Below are positions 45,501 through 60,669 of a stretch of 64,000 nt of DNA, one piece after another. The translations under genes and the position numbers were made by a program. This DNA is from Tethya wilhelma (taxonomy: Eukaryota > Porifera > Demospongiae > Tethyida > Tethyidae), in contig CAXIPT010000001.1 of the NCBI GenBank assembly GCA_964030475.1, forward strand, positions 17,644,514-17,708,513. The letters run 5' to 3'. The notes under the pieces are model-generated. The model did no database searches, was not told the origin of the DNA, and saw nothing but the letters and a program-made list of their open reading frames with translations. Position 1 is the stretch's first letter; each line of letters begins with the position of its first letter.

Positions 45501-46931
45501 TCCTGGTACAATATAAGCACATGACTTACCATATATTTTTGGCAAAATATATAGTTAATATTCAATATCTACTAAAAATGTTTGTGCCAGGAGATTATTG
45601 TATACTCACAAATTTGATTGCTACGAGTTCATTCTTCTCTATATTTGTCCCTGGAAAAAAAAATCACAAAAAGTTTTGCAATCACCATCTTTCTGCAAAG
45701 CTTTAAAGATAAATTGTTACTTATTATTCCGCAAAAATTTCTAGCCATATGGTACGGTATACATGTTTGGTCTGTAAAACTATTGTAAAAATGTTCATGT
45801 GCAAACCCAATCTTATCAGTATCTCAATTGTGCATGTGTATAGTATAGTGATTGTGAGTATGTAGTTACTCATTGTGACATGTGTGCATGGTGAAATTCT
45901 TAATACATTATGCATGATATAATATTATTATATCCATGCCTTAGTCAATCTTGGCAAGATAAAAGCCAGAAATGTTGATAGTCAAAAAATTTGATGATTT
46001 GATTCGCAGAACGTAAAAATGAATCAAGAATTTATACCGTAAACATGGAAATATTGGCGGGAATTTAATTTGGGGATTTTGGTAAGGCTGCCTCCAACAA
46101 ATTTGGCGGTCCTTGACTACACACTTGCAGAATTATATGTATGACGAAATATTGGCAGTACATTAAATTTGGCGATTTTTGAGACAATCGCCAAATCGCC
46201 AAATTTAATGTACCACCAATATTTCCACATTTACGGTATTGACGATTAACATAATTATGCACATGCCAGGTATAGTACAAAGTATAATTATATATAATAA
46301 TGGTGACCAACTAACTATTGGTGGGTTAAAACTATAGATGGACTCCTCTGGACCTTGACTGCTAAACTGTCAAATTAAAATCTCATCAATATTTCCCTGA
46401 GTATCACTCACCTAGCCTAATTTCTGTAGAATGGCCAGTGGCTATAACCTTTGGTCCAGCTTTGAAGTTTGTATCAACATTTACTAATTTCTTTTCTCTA
46501 AGTGCTTCAACAGTGGCGGATCCAGAGGGGTTTCCGTAGTTTCCGTGGAAACCCCCTTTTGGCCAGGCCAGCTTATAATTTTTTTACAAGAAACAATAGA
46601 AAGCTAACTTACAAGTAGAAAATACTTACTTGGAGAGTCTTGAGAGATAATTTAGAACAAGAAATACGAGTAGAAAGCTTGGATACTTGCACAAAACAGC
46701 TAGCTAGTCAGCTCACTAGCGCGATCGACGCTCGTGGTAAAGTGCAAAGTTCATGCAGGTGGAAAATGGGTGGGGCTGTACGCGTAAAATGGGCGTGTTT
46801 TAGCAAAAGTGGGCGTGGCTACCCCAAAATTTTTCGCGCGCTTCGCGCGCACTATTGTTAGAAACCCCCTTTCAAAAATCCTAGATCCGCCACTGTTCAA
46901 GTTGTGAGTTGGATCCACTCAGAGTTTCCAT
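39546..46931 (-). CDS. CK1-like pseudokinase + Roc-COR GTPase + Death domain protein
   Basis: Nine exons chain in phase on the minus strand: 46412-46931 (interrupted by a transposon), about 45610-45652, about 45413-45497, about 45165-45331, about 43690-43990, about 43463-43610, about 43333-43396, about 39961-42723 and 39546-39842. The kinase part has [12 protein letters not shown] (catalytic Asp kept, Lys changed to Gln) and IIGFG instead of DFG; the activation segment before [15 protein letters not shown] is missing, so catalysis is unlikely. The large exon has a P-loop ([11 protein letters not shown]), a switch [13 protein letters not shown] and a COR-like region, with three imperfect repeats of about 34 residues ([17 protein letters not shown]) between P-loop and switch. 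A Death domain follows ([22 protein letters not shown]). The order kinase, Roc-COR, Death is that of DAPK, without ankyrin repeats and with a different kinase family. The link between kinase and GTPase parts rests on splice phase (acceptor TTAG at 42724-42725). Confidence 0.65.
43143..43308. mobile_element. MITE, TACCGTATAGCGGG family
   Basis: TAGGGGAAAAGTTTCGCGGG to the approximate complement AAAACTTTCCCGCCAGCTATACTGTA, in an intron of the pseudokinase gene. A fragment of the same family lies at about 42882-42960 (GTATAGTGGGGAAGTTTTG). Confidence 0.6.
44072..44966. mobile_element. Inverted-repeat element with nested fold-back, AATGGGC family
   Basis: The arms around 44046-44150 and 44300-44406 are inverted copies over more than 100 bp (GTAGGAATGGGCAGTGCGGT and its complement; TTTCGGCACATGACTACTTC and its complement). 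A further GCCCATTCCTAC end lies at 44947-44958. A related stretch is at 55862-57463 and an end fragment at about 25617-25640. The sequence between contains no transposase I can recognise. Whether this is one long element or two adjacent ones is open. Confidence 0.6.
46034..46238. mobile_element. MITE, TACCGTAAACATGG family
   Basis: TACCGTAAACATGGAAATAT to the complement ATATTTCCACATTTACGGTA; interior rich in TTTGGCGATTT. The copy at 57457-57677 has the same structure. Confidence 0.8.
46511..46895. mobile_element. 385 bp MITE, CAGTGGCGGATC termini, copy 2
   Basis: Same length as and nearly identical to copy 1 (8507-8891), in the opposite orientation. TTCAA is duplicated at 46506-46510 and 46896-46900. 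It interrupts the first coding exon of the pseudokinase gene: removing the element and one TTCAA restores an open frame, while reading into it on the minus strand meets TAG within four codons. Confidence 0.9.
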
Positions 46932-48050
46932 AACCAATTATTTGGATATACACTTTGACGGGCACTGAAAGGTATATATTAGGCAACATTGGTAATTTAT
47001 ATCAGTTGCCTCAGGGTATCCGATAATTTCATCCATGGATGCATGGAATATTAGTACATTACACAAGAATAAACATGAAGGCCCTAATTATGGCATTGCA
47101 TGTGATGCACTGTATAGATTACACACTAGAGGCCTAGGCTGTTGCCTAGTGTATACTTAGAAGACTTAGTAATGCCTCCATGGACTTCCATGGCCACATC
47201 TTATAACGGAACAGTATATATATATATATACTTGGGTCACATGATTATTTTGTCACTGAAACAGCAATCTTGAAATCATAATATAAACACTGCATGTTTA
47301 CTTTTATGATCATCGTGACCTGTTCCAAGAAGCAAAATACAATTAGATAATAGAAGTAGAAGCTATATATATATAATATTTATACTGAAGTTCAAAAGCT
47401 ACCTGGTTCTATTTTAGCTAGCTTTATGCCCGAACGGAATAGTCTGAAACGTATAGCATAGTTTTCAAGGTGCATGTGGCTTTCCCAGATAACCATTATA
47501 ATATCCTGTTTACCCCTGAAGAGTCTCAGTACACAAGACTAGAAGTTAGAAACAAAAACTCAAGTAGAACCATGAATAATTATGTTGAGTTCAGAAAAGG
47601 GCAAGTCCATAATATTATATGCATGACCCGACATAGATAGATACTGCTGCATGAGTCAGTGACACATATAATATTATCTTACCTCCACAACTTATGTTTC
47701 TCCAAAGATATTTACAGGCTTGATCCACTTCGAAGTCAAAATTATAAACGAAACGTCTTGTGGGAATTCACCGTCCACACATGCACCTCCGATCCGGTTC
47801 ACATTGGCACATGGGAGCATATTGCGCATGCGCTCAATTATTCCCGAAAATCCCCACGAGTCAACCTCCAGCTCCCCGATCATTATGCTTATTGTAAGTG
47901 CGCGGGGCCGGGGAGAGAGCTAGCCTCGTTCCCAGGCTCTCTGCCTACCTTTTACGTAAGTGGGGAGCCTGGGAACGAGGCCAGGAAAGAGCCTGAATTT
48001 TATACAAGATTATCATAAACATGCATGATCAAATGGTGAATATGATGATG
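46932..48050. other. Intergenic between two minus-strand genes
   Basis: Mostly AT-rich. At 47924-47981 CCTCGTTCCCAGGCTC and its complement GAGCCTGGGAACGAGG form a compact fold-back element with a loop of about 25 bp. The stretch 47690-47890 is GC-richer and open on both strands, but I recognise no protein in it; it may be the promoter and 5' UTR of the pseudokinase gene. Confidence 0.5.
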
Positions 48051-53607
<5,557 letters not shown>

Positions 53608-53917
53608 GGTTTAGAAGTCTCTTTCAACTCTCACAGCCAGTGCTCTACTGATGTGAGACAGTATACGCGCACAAATTTGTAAAAATACAACTACACCTGT
53701 GAGTGTTCTTATAAATGCACACTCTTCTCGCGGAGCGCGAAATAATAGAACAAGATGCGCGAAAGTGACTAACAATGAGCAAGTGTGTGTGTAGCAGGTT
53801 TGCATACAAACAAGTGAATGAGGAAATCAATATAAGCTTTTAATTTGTTTAACGTCCACTTCAAATAGAGACAATACACAAAATAAACGAGATGAAAATG
53901 ATTGCTAGCAATGTTGG
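53608..53917. other. Short intergenic spacer
   Basis: 310 bp between the kinesin light chain ATG and the BTBD9 stop codon, both minus strand. It must hold the kinesin light chain promoter and the BTBD9 3' UTR. CGCG-containing sequence at 53735-53765 (CTCGCGGAGCGCGAAAT) is a candidate promoter core. Confidence 0.45.
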
Positions 53918-55202
53918 TTAAACTGGGGACTGCTTCACTGCAGTAGACAGGGTGCTTGCTGGACACTCAAAATGAACAACATGGAACACCTGGAGGACGA
54001 AAGAAGAAAGAAAACAAACACAGACACAGATCAATTTTTGTATGCCAACAACAAATCATTGTCGTTAAATCAGATTAAAAACACTAAGTATAATGGTTTT
54101 AGTGATTGTGCAACAAATTTATGGGCTGGAAGCATTATAATCGGCAGACAATCAACGAACCCTTGAAGTAGCTAAATATGGAGTCGTCTGGGCAATGACA
54201 TGGGAACATACCTCATTGGCAGTGTTGTGGGTGCCCACTATTCTGATGAAAGTGACTGGCATTTCTGAAAACTGGACCACTTGCCAGGAGCGACACTGCT
54301 CCTTGGTCTTGTCCACCACCTTGGTCCAGTTCCTCTGATCGTTGGAGACCTCGATGTAGTAGCTGTAGGTCCTGTCATCACAGTCCCACAGCAACATCCT
54401 GGAGAGGGGGGGGAAGGAAACATTACAGTTTGTAAAGTGTGCAGAGGGAGAGTGATACATGAATGAGGAACACTTAAAAATGTAGTTTGCATTGTGTTGA
54501 CAGAAAAGGCCAGTTCACAATATTTCCTGTTGTGTCAAGTAAACATTATTCACGTGCAGATACGCAGGAATGCACCATATCAAACGTACATTTGGACAAT
54601 TCTTCTAAATCTGCGTCAATGTGCTGCGTTGCATTGCATCGCCAAATGTGAAGTAGTATTTCGTGACGCCGCACCGGATATTGTGAACCTGCCTAAAGGC
54701 ACGATGTTTTGGGAGAGAGGAAACTATTTGACCTGACAAAGATAACCAAAAATAAAGAGCTATCAAAACATAACAATGCTAGTTTTGTACAAAGGTAAGA
54801 GACACATTTACAGTTCAAATAAAAACAAAAAACTATAACCCTTCCGATAAATCCCTCACAAATACTCCATTTACCTCATTGAAGAGATGATGTATGGCTG
54901 TGACAGCTGTATGACGATGAACCCTGACCCCAGCTGATGACAGGTGTAGCCTGAGTCCCAGTCATAGTCTCGTGTGTTGGCGTTCAAGAGGGCATTCCGA
55001 CTCCGAGAGACGCCCTCCAGCACTGTGGCACTGGCAGCAATACTGGCCACATTCTCAGCGGGGACTGAATGGTGGGAGTGATCATGTGTGTGTGTGTGTG
55101 TGTGAGAGAGAGGGAATACATACTCATGTGAATGTACACTTGTGTGTTTGCTACATAAGTGCTGTAAAAATGCAACTGTAGCATCACGACACGTCATGTG
55201 AC

Positions 55203-55244
<42 letters not shown>

Positions 55245-55681
55245 AGTGAGACCACATTTACTCAACAAGTACAATGCATTAATGCACATATAGCACTTAA
55301 ACTAGTCCATCGAGCTAGACTCATTTTTCACTTTAACAACCCTTTCGCTTAGTCAGTCATAGTGAAGCGAAAAATGGGTGTAGCTCAATAGACTACACTT
55401 AAACTTAAACCAAGTTTCAACAATACGGTAATGGAAAATGACTCACTGACAATTCCCTCGTCGTTGAGCTGATGTGGTTTGGTGGTGTGCAGACAGGCAA
55501 AGGAGACAAGGTGGAAACTTCGATTCATTGTGTTGTGGACTCCCACAACTCTCACGTAACGGGCTACAATCTTTGGGAAGAAGAGCTCCTGCCACGAACG
55601 ACAGAGGTAGTTGGAACGATCTACCACCTTCACCCAGTTCCTCTGGTCCAGAGACACAAGAATCACAAATGAGTAGGATCT

Positions 55682-55731
<50 letters not shown>

Positions 55732-58700
55732 AAACTGTTCCCACATGAGTAGAAGTGAAGTACTATTGTACGTTTTCTGAGCTCCTAATTGAGTTATATT
55801 TTAACATACAGTAGCATAGCTAATCATAAAATTATACACAAGTAGTAAAAATTTATAAAAATAAAGAGTGTACGAATGGGCAGTGCTGTAAATAAGTATT
55901 GAATCAAGGCATGTCTCAATTTCGGCACATGACTACTTCATTTTTCATTTTTGATCCCTCATAACTATCGTCAAAATAAGTTCAATTACTCATCTGTTCA
56001 TACTAGCCTTATACTGTAAAATCAGTTCGCTAAGCAGTGGAGTAAAGTATAAGTATAAGACAGGCAACATAATTAAATCAAGATTTGCACACTAAAAAAA
56101 TGAAGTAGTCATGTGCCGAAATTGAGACATGTCTTGTTTCAAAGACTTTAGTGTGGAGACTCTCAGAGACTGGTTAGTCTCTACAAGAAGTAGCTACCGT
56201 ACTGGCACGTTATTAAGCGCATATGCTTATATTTCCACAGGAAGAAAATAGGTGCTTAACAGCGAAATACATGTAATAACGAGATACATTGCCACGTGAG
56301 CTACGTTTTAAAGCAAGGTAACAGAATTTTTGGAGAGCGTTATTCTGTGTCAATAGTGAAAATCATCATCATATTATAAGTAAAGTTTTGTGTGTCTGTC
56401 CGTGTGTCTGTGTGTGTGTCACGGGGGTTCACCGGAAGTGATTCGACTGTTTTTGAGATCGCTGACAAGGCTTACCGGTGGCATCCGTATCCGACAAAGA
56501 AGCATGATAGGGGAGCCAATCTTCACAAATGAAGCGTAGCGAGGGGAGAGCTTTCGCCTCTAAGAGCTGCTTCTCTGTCACTGTACACGAAACACAGCTA
56601 GCCAGATAATGAGTTTCTTTGCCAGCTGATTGCGAAAATGGCGGAAGTCGGAAAAGGGTCGTCTGTGACATCACGTATTGAGGTAAATTGCTGAGCTGGC
56701 CAAATTGCAAAGAGGAGCAGCCTGTACTGTGCAGGCATGCATGGTTACCTTTCACTGCCCAGTATGCAAATGCCTGTGCTTGCATGCATCTAGCAGTAAA
56801 CATCAGTATACCTCATACACAAGTAAGGAGCATGGCGAGCGAAGCGAGCCACACTCCTTGTAGCGCTTATAATAATGAAGTGTCAATCTTGAGCAACAAC
56901 GAGGCATGCACTTATATTCAAGTGTGCGCTTATATGCGAAGTGCGCCTAATAAGTACGGTATATGCACAATATGCTACAGTAAATTAATGCGCAAGCGCA
57001 TTAAATGCCACGTGGATGATGACCTTTGAACTCTACCTACAAGAAGATTGCTACGTTGAAGTACATGAATTTATATACTAAGTTTCAAAGCTTTCTATTA
57101 TTTGTGATGAAAACTAGTATCAAGGAACATGTAGTTCCCTTGAAAAGGACTTACTTTGTGCTGTCAAAGTTGGCTCAACACATTCTGGTTCTCTGAAAAC
57201 CATGTTCAAGTAATAAGTAAGTCAGTTAGTGCGTAAATATACATATGTATATACGTTAGGAGAACAAAATGACACAATTGTATTGTGGCTTCCCACTAAT
57301 GCTCTCTACGAGTGCCTAGTGAAGTTTCTGTGAGTTTCAGGCCCTGCATGTAGTTGGAAATCTGTTGTGGAGAGCCTTTGAGCAAGTTTGAAGGCTTATT
57401 TTGTTTTGGTAGATTTTTATAGTGATAGGTCTATGAGACAGTCGGCCCATTCCTACTACCTTAAACGTGGAAATATTGGCGGTAATTTAATTTGGCGATT
57501 TTTGTCTGGCTGCCTCTACAAAAATATTGGCGCTTTTAAATTTTGCGGTCATTGACTGAACTTTAAATGCGAGTAATGTTTGACGAAATATTGGCGGTAC
57601 ATTAAATTTGGTGATTTCCGAGACAATTGCCAAATCGCCAAATTTAATGTACCGCCAATATTTCCATGTTTACGGTATATGTACTACAACTGTACATATG
57701 ATATAGTGTATGTCACTACTGACTTCAGCAAAAGGAACAACACTCCAAAGTGTGTTCCTAAACTTCTTAGTTAACTTAACTAATATTATTATTATTATTA
57801 TTATTACAATTATTATTACAATTATTATTATTATTGTACGAACTCGTCATGTCACGTCACACTTATCGTAGTGGCTAAACTTTTCGTAGTGGCTACACTT
57901 TTTGCGACAGGTTCTGCTACGTTAATTCGATGTGGGACTAAGTACAGGTGGGGCTCTCGCCCCAACAGTGTAGGGTTTACTCTCTTATTTATACCAGTAG
58001 CTTCACTTGTGCTAATTGTTAGTTGGGTTCGGCAAAGAATGCAGCTAATGAAATTCATATAATTATACAGTAGTACAATTTAGATAAGTATTACGGCATT
58101 GATTTGGGATACCGATTCGTTTGACAACAGGACAGTATTGTGTAAATGCAGTGTCCATCTGTTAGTGCTAGCATAATTTCTGTGAAGCATTCTAACCCTG
58201 AATCTTCATTCTGAGTCAATCCCATTCCTGTTCCACATACATTAAAGAGACCAGCCACCCTATATACCTGTTGTCCTTGTCCCAGAGTAGCATCCTGACA
58301 CAGTTGATGATATAAGGCTGGTCCAGTTTGACGGTGATCCCCTTGCTCCTGTCTCTGGTGATGGTGTGGGTGGTGTAGCCATTCTCCCCGTTGTAGTTCT
58401 CCGTGTCCCCATTGAGGAGGACGTCCTTCACCTGACCTTCAACCGTGCAGGCATTGCGGTGTATCGTGGCCACATTCTCATCAGGTACTGCGTGTGTGCG
58501 TGTGTGTATGTGCATAGAAGAGTTCTTTGCCTAAATATTATGATCCAATGACTGGTGTGCAATAATTTAGGCTGACCATTAAGACTAGTAGATAGTAAAG
58601 CTAGTTGATAGTCGGTCTTAAATTTAGTAATTTTCTAGTACAATACACAAGATTCCTTCCTAAGGTACTTGTACAAGGATATGAAATTTACGAGTTGATA

Positions 58701-60048
58701 AGCTAATGAAATTATCACTTCAAAGCTTCTCATAGTTTGCTTTATTTGAGAAATGACCAATTCACAGCTAAAGGCTTCGAGCATAGCACACAGTATACCC
58801 CACTCACCCAAGAGTCCTCTCTGGCCCAAATTTATATCGGACATCTTGTCTGCCAAATCGATAGCATCGAGAATGATATCGGCATTGAACATCTGTGAGT
58901 GCCTTATCTCACTCAACAGCAGGCGACGAGGGATCAACTGCAGCCTGATTCCCTTCAGCAGGTCTCCCGCCTGCTCCTTCTCCACCTCATTGTGCTGCAT
59001 CCATCGCAGGACTCCTTGATGAATCTCAATCTCAGGGGCAAAGAAAGAATCCCTCGTAATGAGTTCGGAGAGGGCTGGTTGAGAGAGGGAGAGGAAACCG
59101 TCAGACTTCATCACCTCTGAAGCGTGCATGTCCACAAAGGAGCGACAGGCCATGCTGAGGTCCTTCAGCTGGTAGAAGCTGGCGATGTTGTAGACGATAC
59201 AGACATTGGGGACACTCAGCGTGGCTTTGAGGTAGGCTGTGATGGACTGTTGGAGCATGCTGAAGTCATACTTGTTTGCAAGACCGAGCAGTTGCAGAAT
59301 CACCTGTGGAAGTTGTGGGATATTACATAACACAATCAAAAGCTACCAAAAAATTACTGCTTTCACTCAAGATGAAAACCATGTTGCCTAATTGTGTTAA
59401 AGATTTTGAAATGAGTGTCAATCATCTTGACATCGAGAAAAAAGATCCCTAAGGAACTGTGTCAATATACAAGCACTGTTTGTTACTGGAAATAAAATGC
59501 GTGACATTTTATGATGTTTTTTGTTTTGTTTCTAGCGCGATCTGGGTACCACGTCTGGATAACAGCTCCATATATATAGTTACACAGTTCCCCTCAAAAA
59601 GATATAGGTTAATTATTGAATCATTGATTCTAAAAAAAAAAATCAAAAACAAAGATCTCCTCACATCTTCTGACAGGTCTCCAAGGCACAGCTTCCCTGA
59701 GTAAATATACTCCAGCAGCGTCCCAAATGCCTCAGGGGTTGTATCATCACCCAGAGTGATCTCCCTCATACGGGCCTCCTTCATCTCTCCAAAGAGGAGC
59801 ACCTTGAAGTAGGCACATCGGGCCGCCAGCAGGATCCGATGGGCCGGGAACCGAACTCCAGAGATGATGAAGGTGACGTCGGTGAACTCTCCTGACTTGT
59901 AGAGATCGTAGAAGTCTCCTGAGAGGTGGTCAAAGTGCTCCACATCACCTAGAGCATCAAAGTTGATGCCTATCGTGGAATCACGAGATGAACGACAGAA
60001 CTCTCGACTGTCACACATCCTCTCACAGGACAGTAGTCGCTCTTGAAG
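53918..60048 (-). CDS. BTBD9: BTBD9 part of a predicted CCDC170-BTBD9 gene
   Basis: Exons: 59665-60048 (BTB), about 58810-59304 (BACK), about 58265-58485, about 55440-55680, about 54875-55064, about 54213-54400 and 53918-53988. BTBD9 is a cullin-3 adaptor type protein. The BTB domain shows FTDVTFIISGVRFPAHRILLA and EAFGTLLEYIYSGKL; the BACK domain shows NIASFYQLKDLSMAC and SEVMKSDGFLSLS. Two F5/8 type C (discoidin-like) domains follow, each with a conserved start (DENVATIHRNACTVEG, AENVASIAASATVLEG) and end (RYVRVVGVHNTMN, TFIRIVGTHNTAN). The last residues are HVVHFEC plus a short tail. The BTB exon does not start with an ATG: it opens after a splice acceptor (AG at 60049-60050) with LQERLLSCERM, in frame with the BTB domain, and joins in phase to the coiled-coil exons upstream. 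An internal ATG (60018) could also serve as a start. Confidence 0.88.
55862..57463. mobile_element. Inverted-repeat element related to 44072-44966
   Basis: It begins GTACGAATGGGCAGTGCTGT, contains TTTCGGCACATGACTACTTC at 55920 and its complement near 56105, and ends GCCCATTCCTACTA near 57463. It resembles the element at 44.1-45.0 kb at both ends, with unrelated sequence between. It lies in a BTBD9 intron (about 55.7-58.2 kb), together with an adjacent MITE. No transposase seen. Confidence 0.5.
57457..57677. mobile_element. MITE, TACCGTAAACATGG family
   Basis: TACCTTAAACGTGGAAATAT to ATATTTCCATGTTTACGGTA with internal GGCGATTT motifs, in a BTBD9 intron. Between it and the next exon (57678-58260) is AT-rich sequence with an (ATT)n run at 57784-57830 and no coding sequence that I recognise. 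Confidence 0.8.
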
Positions 60049-60394
60049 CTACAGTTTGAACAAAGAATACGGGAAAGATAGATAAATCGTACAAAATTAT
60101 TTGTTATATATACATGTAAGTTGTTCAGTTGATGTTTAATCTATGATTAAAAAAGGGAACTCAGCTTATTACACTTACCTAAGCTTACTTCAGCACAAAA
60201 TAAAAGTAGGTAGGATATGGCAGCAACACTCCAAGCATTTACACTCACCACAGTCACCAGGAATCCAAACTAGTGTGGCAAGAACAAGAATCAGTGACTC
60301 GTGAATGTGCTAGGTCAGCACGTTTTTTCCGTATACTACTTGCACAACTCCGTAAAATTTGCCAAGTCAGCACTTTTTTATGAATGACGTTTTG

Positions 60395-60529
60395 TACCGT
60401 AACTATGGAAACACTCGAGCAACACATGTGTGCGCATGCTCTTGACGACACTTTACCCACATGGCTTGCAAGGAGTACAACCAAGAGTGTCTTGGTTTCC
60501 ACCATTCGAAAATTTCCTGCTATATGGTA
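60395..60529. mobile_element. Diverged MITE with TACCGTA-like ends
   Basis: TACCGTAACTATGGAAAC at the left and AAATTTCCTGCTATATGGTA at the right, in the intron that connects the coiled-coil and BTB parts of the fusion gene. Confidence 0.5.
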
Positions 60530-60669
60530 CGTAAATCCTTCGTCAGTCACAGACTCACAGATGATATGTACAGTATGTACAACTAACATACTGCCCATAC
60601 ATACTGTTAGTGTGTCTCAACTGGTCTACACTACATCTATAGTCATGCAAGTATTGTCTATTTCCTTAC

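Noticed and set aside
56429..56803. 124-codon open frame in a BTBD9 intron
   Set aside because: No recognisable protein features; it lies in repeat-rich sequence related to 44.1-45.0 kb.
57871..58062. Short open frame with a hydrophobic segment
   Set aside because: Only 63 codons, no conserved motif and no splice context; best treated as chance.
60248..60271. Possible micro-exon (FGFLVTVV) between coiled coil and BTB
   Set aside because: It has splice-like borders but no homology, and the neighbouring exons already join in phase 0 without it.
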